Shown here piece by piece: positions 34,901-40,900 of a stretch of 64,000 nucleotides of DNA. The stretch lies in contig NC_051098.1 of assembly GCF_901709675.1 (NCBI RefSeq), positions 2,222,500-2,286,499 on the forward strand, given 5' to 3'. Each line of letters opens with the position of its first letter. Position 1 is the first letter of the stretch. A program made the position numbers and the translations under genes. The notes below the pieces were generated by a model. The model was not told the DNA's origin and made no database searches. It worked only from the letters and a program-made list of their open reading frames with translations. Source of the stretch: Syngnathus acus. Its lineage: Eukaryota; Chordata; Actinopteri; Syngnathiformes; Syngnathidae.

Positions 34901-37900
34901 CATGTGCGTGCGTGTGTGTGTGTGTGTGTGCGTGTGTTGTGTGTGTGTGTGTGTGTTTTCCATCAGCACACAGGGCATGTGATGCGTCAGTGCAGTAGTG
35001 TTGGAGTAGTAGTGCCTGTAGTTTGTGCATGCTGCATGCTGCCTCTGCTTGCCACTTTTCTGCTTTCAGCTACTGCCACCGGCTAGCCCTCTGTTTCTGG
35101 GGGTGAAAAGAGGAGCCGAGAGCATAAGCCTCCTCAGGCGATACACAGCCTCTCCATTGCCAAGACTTGCACACGCCTTCTCGTGGCCACACACAGCAAC
35201 TGGCACCCTGCGGTCCCAAGCTAAGTTGTGCAGGATCTCGGAGCAGCAGTGGGCCCCAGAGATGCGGCATGTAGGCCCGCCGGTGTGTGGACACGCCCTA
35301 CTGCGCATCAACCACTGTCCCGGCTGTGGGTAAACAGCTCCAGCTATGGGTAAATAGTGAAGACCTCAACGGTGGACCAGGCGGAGGATGATGGCTGACC
35401 TAAGGGGAGGCGTCACAACGGCTGGGAAGGCGGATGAAGGCTGCGGCAGAAAAGGGTCACCAGTCGTCTTGGTCTCCATGCCACTGGATTCTGCCCCGAT
35501 CTGTCAAGGATAGTGTGGTGACTGTCTGTGCACCAGTCTCCCCACTTTAAACAAAGTCACACACAGGCGTCTTTTTCAGGGAATCCACCTTACATCCCGG
35601 ATTAAAGTCCTGTGGCGACCAGTAAGTGGCGACGGGGGCAGGATTGTGAAGTCTGGAAGCCCCTGGTCAGAAGCTGGCACATCAGGCGGTGGATGTTAGA
35701 ATGATCGCTGAGCTCTTCGACCGAGGCAGAAAGAGCTCTTCGGTAGCTGCATCCACAACTGAGCAGCCCTTTTTAGGATCCACTCTGCTCACCCCTGATG
35801 GGGAAGGGGCTAGAAAAGGATGCCCTAAACATAGCCTGCCTCAAAACCTCCCGACTGGATTACCGCGTTCAGAGGGATCACCAATATGCGGTCAAAAACA
35901 CAGAAACATGAATTTTGGAGCCTGGAATGTGTGCACACTAATGGACAGTGCAACCAGTGATAGGCCGGAGAGGAGAACCGCCATCATTGCCAGGGAACTG
36001 AGAAGATGCCGGATTGACATAGCTGCTCTTTCAGAAAACCGACGGGCAGAGGAAGGTCCTTTGAAGGAGGAAAAGGGTGGATACACTTTCTTATGGAAAG
36101 GAAAGGCCACAGATGAGCCTAGGATCCATGGGGTTGGTTTTGCCATCAAGAACCAACTGATCAGTCAGCTCTCTGAACTCCCTGTGGGAATCAGTGAGCG
36201 CCTGATGACCCTCCGTCTGGTGCTGGCCAACAACCAGACGGCAACAGTTCTTAGTGCTTATGCACCTACCCTCGTTTCCGATAAGGAAGAAAAAGAGAAC
36301 TTCTATTCCTGTCTGGATGAGGTATTGTCAAAAATCCCCAAGGAGGACAAGATCATTATGTTGGGAGATTTCAATGCCAGAGTGGGCTGAGACCACCACC
36401 TCTGGAAGGGCACCATTAGAAAGGAAGGCATTGGAAACATCAACTCCAATGGGGTTTTGCTTCTTAGCAAATGTGCTCAATACGACCTTACCATCACCAA
36501 TACCATCTTTCGCCAGAAGAACACACTCAAGGGTTCATGGAGACACCCTCGCTCTAAACCACAGGTGTCAAACTCAAGGCCCGGGGGCAGATACGGCCCG
36601 CCACATCATTTTATGTTGCCCGCGAAGACAAATTGTGCATTGAATTCATGTGTCATTACTAGAATTGCAGATTGTTTTCACATTTAATATCTTTTTTTTA
36701 AATATTTGAGTGTTTGACCAGTTTTTACTCGTCTGATTTGAAAACGAGTTATTTGTCAGTTTGTTTTGTAGATTTTACTGTATATAATATGAGGTGCTCA
36801 TACATTTATTTGGGTTGACAGTCATAATGGCCCTCCGAAAGAAGCTATGACTACAATGCGGCCCACGGAAAAATTGAGTTTGACACCCCTGCTCTAAACA
36901 ATGGCATCTTATTGACTATGTCATTGTAAGAGCCAGGGATCAGCGCGACGTGAGCATCACAAAAGGCATGATGCATTCAGAGGCCTGCTGGACAGATCAC
37001 CACCTGATACGATCCACGATGTCCATCAGACTCAAGAGGAAGAGGAAACTGCAAAAGAAGCAGAGCCGGCAGAGACTAAACCTTGAGAGCCTGAACGAAA
37101 CTGCCATCCTGCAGCTGCTTCAGGCCTCTCTTGGAGAAAGCCTCAATCAGGAATACCATGAAGACATTGAAGAACACTGGAGCTTGCTCAAGTCTTCCAT
37201 CCTTGATACCTGCAGTGCCACTCTCGGGTACAAGTCCAGAAAGCATCAGGACTGGTTTGATGAGAACGACACAGAGATAGAACAGCTCATCTCCAAGAAA
37301 AGGGAAACCTTTTGTGTGTGGCAAAATGACATCACATGCAAAGCAAAGAGACAGGCTCACTCTAGAGCCAAGGCTGACGTCCAGAGCCGGGTGAGGCAGA
37401 TTAAAAACTCCTGGTGGACAGAAAGGGCACTGGAAATGCAGAGTTTGGCAGACTCTGGTGACACCAGAGGCTTTTTCAGCGCTACTAAGACAGTCTACGG
37501 CTCAAGCCATCGCGGCGAAAACCCCCTACGCTCTAAGGACGGGCAGGAGCTGTTGAAGGACAACAAGTCCATAAACAACCGGTGGAGAGAGCACTTTCAG
37601 GAACTCCTCAACCGTGACAGCACAACTCAGTCAGATTTCCTCAGTCACATCCCTCAGAGTCCCATCAGGGAAGACATGGGTGAACCTCCCACTTTAGCAG
37701 AGGTCCAAGATGCCATCAGGAGCCTGAAGAACAACAAGGCCTCTGGGCCAGATGGGATCCCAGTTGAGGTCCTAAAGGAAGGTGGACCAGAGCTCCAGCG
37801 CCGCCTCCATGCCCTCCTTCTGAAGGTCTGGGAAAAATAAGTACTCCCCTCTGCGCACAGGGACGCTCTGATAGTGACCATTTTCAAGAAAGGGGACAAA

Positions 37901-40900
37901 GCGGATTGCGGAAACTATAGGGGCATCTCACTCCTTTCAACAGTTTGCAAAGTACTTGCTCGTGTTCTTGCCAATCGCCTACTGCCGCTGTCTGAGAAAG
38001 TTCTCCCAGAATCGCAGTGCGGTTTTCGTCCATCTAGAGCAGACATGGGCAAACTACGGCCCGCGGGCCACATCCGGCCCAAGGGGCCGTTTAATCCGGC
38101 CCGCCAAACCTGTATAAATTGTATTATTAAACTTATTTTTGGGTCATTTTCCCTGCAATTACTATGTTTCCCCAATAGATGGGGAAGCGCCCGCCCACGC
38201 ATTTACTCCCGAAAGCCGTGTCAGAAAGCTCAGTGCACACTCACAAGTGCGTGTACGTACTAAGTAGTACGGACCTGGCGCACTCTGCGCTCTATTTCCA
38301 TTAGTGCCGAATTTCGAGTGTGGGCTGTGACGTCAGCATTCTCGTAATTCGCGCTCTGAGCTTTCAGATACAGTTTTACGCTAATGCAACCCACAAACCT
38401 TCCCCTGGAATCCTTCCATTAAAATGAGTGGCCCGAGGAAAAGAAAGGTCGACACTGAGTGCCGAGTGTTTAAAAAAAGAGTGGATAATTTGGCTCGACC
38501 TACGTGTGTGAGCAGACGTTCAGCCACATGGACGTCAACAAAGCCCGTCAGATCTTGGTTAACGGACCGACGCCTCGGTTTTATCCTAAGAATTACCACA
38601 ACGAATTTTACTGCAGACCATGATGCACTTGCAAAAAAGGGAGACCAACAATACTATTGATTTCTTTATTACTTTATTTAGATGTATTCTTTCACTGATT
38701 CTTCAAGATGATGTATTGGTCAGAATGTTTGCCGTTTGATGTGATTTCGCCTCACTAGATAAACATATTTCATAAATCTGACCTGCAGGCGCTGAAGTGA
38801 TGGAAACTATTATTCATAATAACAGTGTCGTATATAATGAGAATCACTGATAGTAGTTTTTTGGTGAAATATCTTTTTAATGCTGTTAATAAATGCATTT
38901 GTTTTCAAAAAAACTGTTTTGAATATCCATGCTTTACTACCTACTAAAAGTACAAACATTTTATGCAATGACCTTTACATGTCATTTCTATTACTTCACA
39001 CAAACACTACATCCATCTGCTCCTGGTCCGGCCCCCCGGTCTAAATTTAGAACCAAATTCGGCCCGCCAGTCAAAAAGTTTGCCCACCCCTGATCTAGAG
39101 GCACTGCAGACATGATTTTTACAGCACGCCAATTCCAGGAGAAATGCCGTGAGCATAAACAGCCTTTGTTCATGGCTTTCATAGACCTGACAAAGGCCTT
39201 TGACACGGTGGATCGCCAGGCCCTATGGAGCATCCTTCTGAGGTATGGTTGCCCGGATAAATACGTCAGAATACTGCGATTATTACTGCAACGGACAATC
39301 AGGACTGCAGAAAAGATCATTGGAATCAACCTCCCATCTATCCAAGACTTGTACCTGTCCAGGACCAGGAAACGTGCAAGGAACATCTCTACAGACCCTT
39401 CTCACCCAGGTTGCAGTCTGTTTGAACTACTCCCCTCCGGACGGCGTTATAGAGCTCGGTACGCCAAAACCAGCAGACACCGAGACAGCTTCTTCCCCCA
39501 GGCTGTTGCTCTGATGAACTCACACCACTCATAGAGTCTCAGAGGCATTATTGTGCAATAACATCCTGCTCTTCACACCTTTTGAATTTGTCTACACTGT
39601 TTTTGCCATTATTCACATGTCCTGAGTGTTGTTAGTCACCTGTATGTTGAACAAAGGGTGTGTTTTACCGAAGTCAAATTCCTTGTTTGGCACGCTCAAA
39701 CATGGCGAATAAAAACTCTTGAATCTTGAATCTTGAATGATGGAATGACAGCCACAGTGCTCAACAACAGCTCCTTGACTGAGCCTTTCACTGTAGAGAC
39801 AGGGGTCAAACAGGGATGCATCATTGCACCCACCCTGTTCTCTGTCTTCATTGCCGCCATACTCCACCTCATTGGCGAAGAACTACCACAGGGAATCCCA
39901 ATTTGGTACAGAACTGATGGCAGGCTCTTCAACCTTAACAGGTTCAAAGCCAAAATCAAGATCAGAACCACCACGATCATGGAGCTCCAGTATGCGGACG
40001 ATAATGCCATTGCAGCACACTCTGCAGAAGACCTCCAGGGCATCCTGAATGCCTTTGCTGAGGCATACAGAGCCCTGTGTCTGACCGTGAACATCAAGAA
40101 GACCCAGGTGCTACATCAACCCCCTCCCAACCAGCCATCTACTCCGCCCATCATAAATGTGGACAACACTGCACTTGAAAATGTTGACCACTTCCCCTCC
40201 CTCGGCAGCCTTCTCTCCTCCAAAGCGGACATTGACTCTGAGGTCAACCATCACCTGAGCTGTGCCAGTGGAGCGTACGCCAGACTCCGGAAAAGAGTCT
40301 TTGAAGACAGAGACCTCCGGGTTGACACCAAGCTCCTGGTTTACAAAGCTGTGGTTCTCCCCACCTAACTTTATGGGGCAGAATCATGGACAACCTACAG
40401 CAGGCACCTAAGAGCTCTTGAACAACACCACCAGAGAACCTCGAGGAAAATACTCAGGATGAAATGGGAGGACAGACGCACAAACATCAGCGTTCTGGAG
40501 GAAGCCAGGATACCGAGCATCACCACCTTAATAATGCAGCACCAACTCCGATGGACAGGGCATCTCATCCGCATGGCTGACACCCGCCTCCCCAAACAGA
40601 TGTTATACTCCCAGCTGGAGAGAGGTCCACGAGCCCCAGGTGGGCAAAAGAAACGTTTCAAGGACAACCTCAAGACCAATCTCAAGAAATTCCAAATAAC
40701 ATCTCAGGACTGGGAGCGCATCGCCTTGAACAGGAACAGCTGGAGGTTAGCAGTGCAAGAAGGTCCAGCACATCACGAAAAGGAACCCCGCCGTGTCGCA
40801 GAAACCAAACGACAACTCCATAAGGAAAGACAAAAACAGGCTCCAGCACAACCACAACCCACCACCACTTTCCCCTGCCCACACTGCACAAAAATATGTG

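Larger units (their letters stand above)
37874..40371 (+). pseudogene. Nimb-like LINE RT, in three blocks
   Basis: Blocks at 37874-38039, 39101-39290 and 39738-40371. They carry [20 protein letters not shown] (catalytic Asp) and LQYADDNAI (YADD active site). The gaps are exactly the hAT and the LINE fragment. A stop at 40366-40368 is followed by continued homology. Confidence 0.75.
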
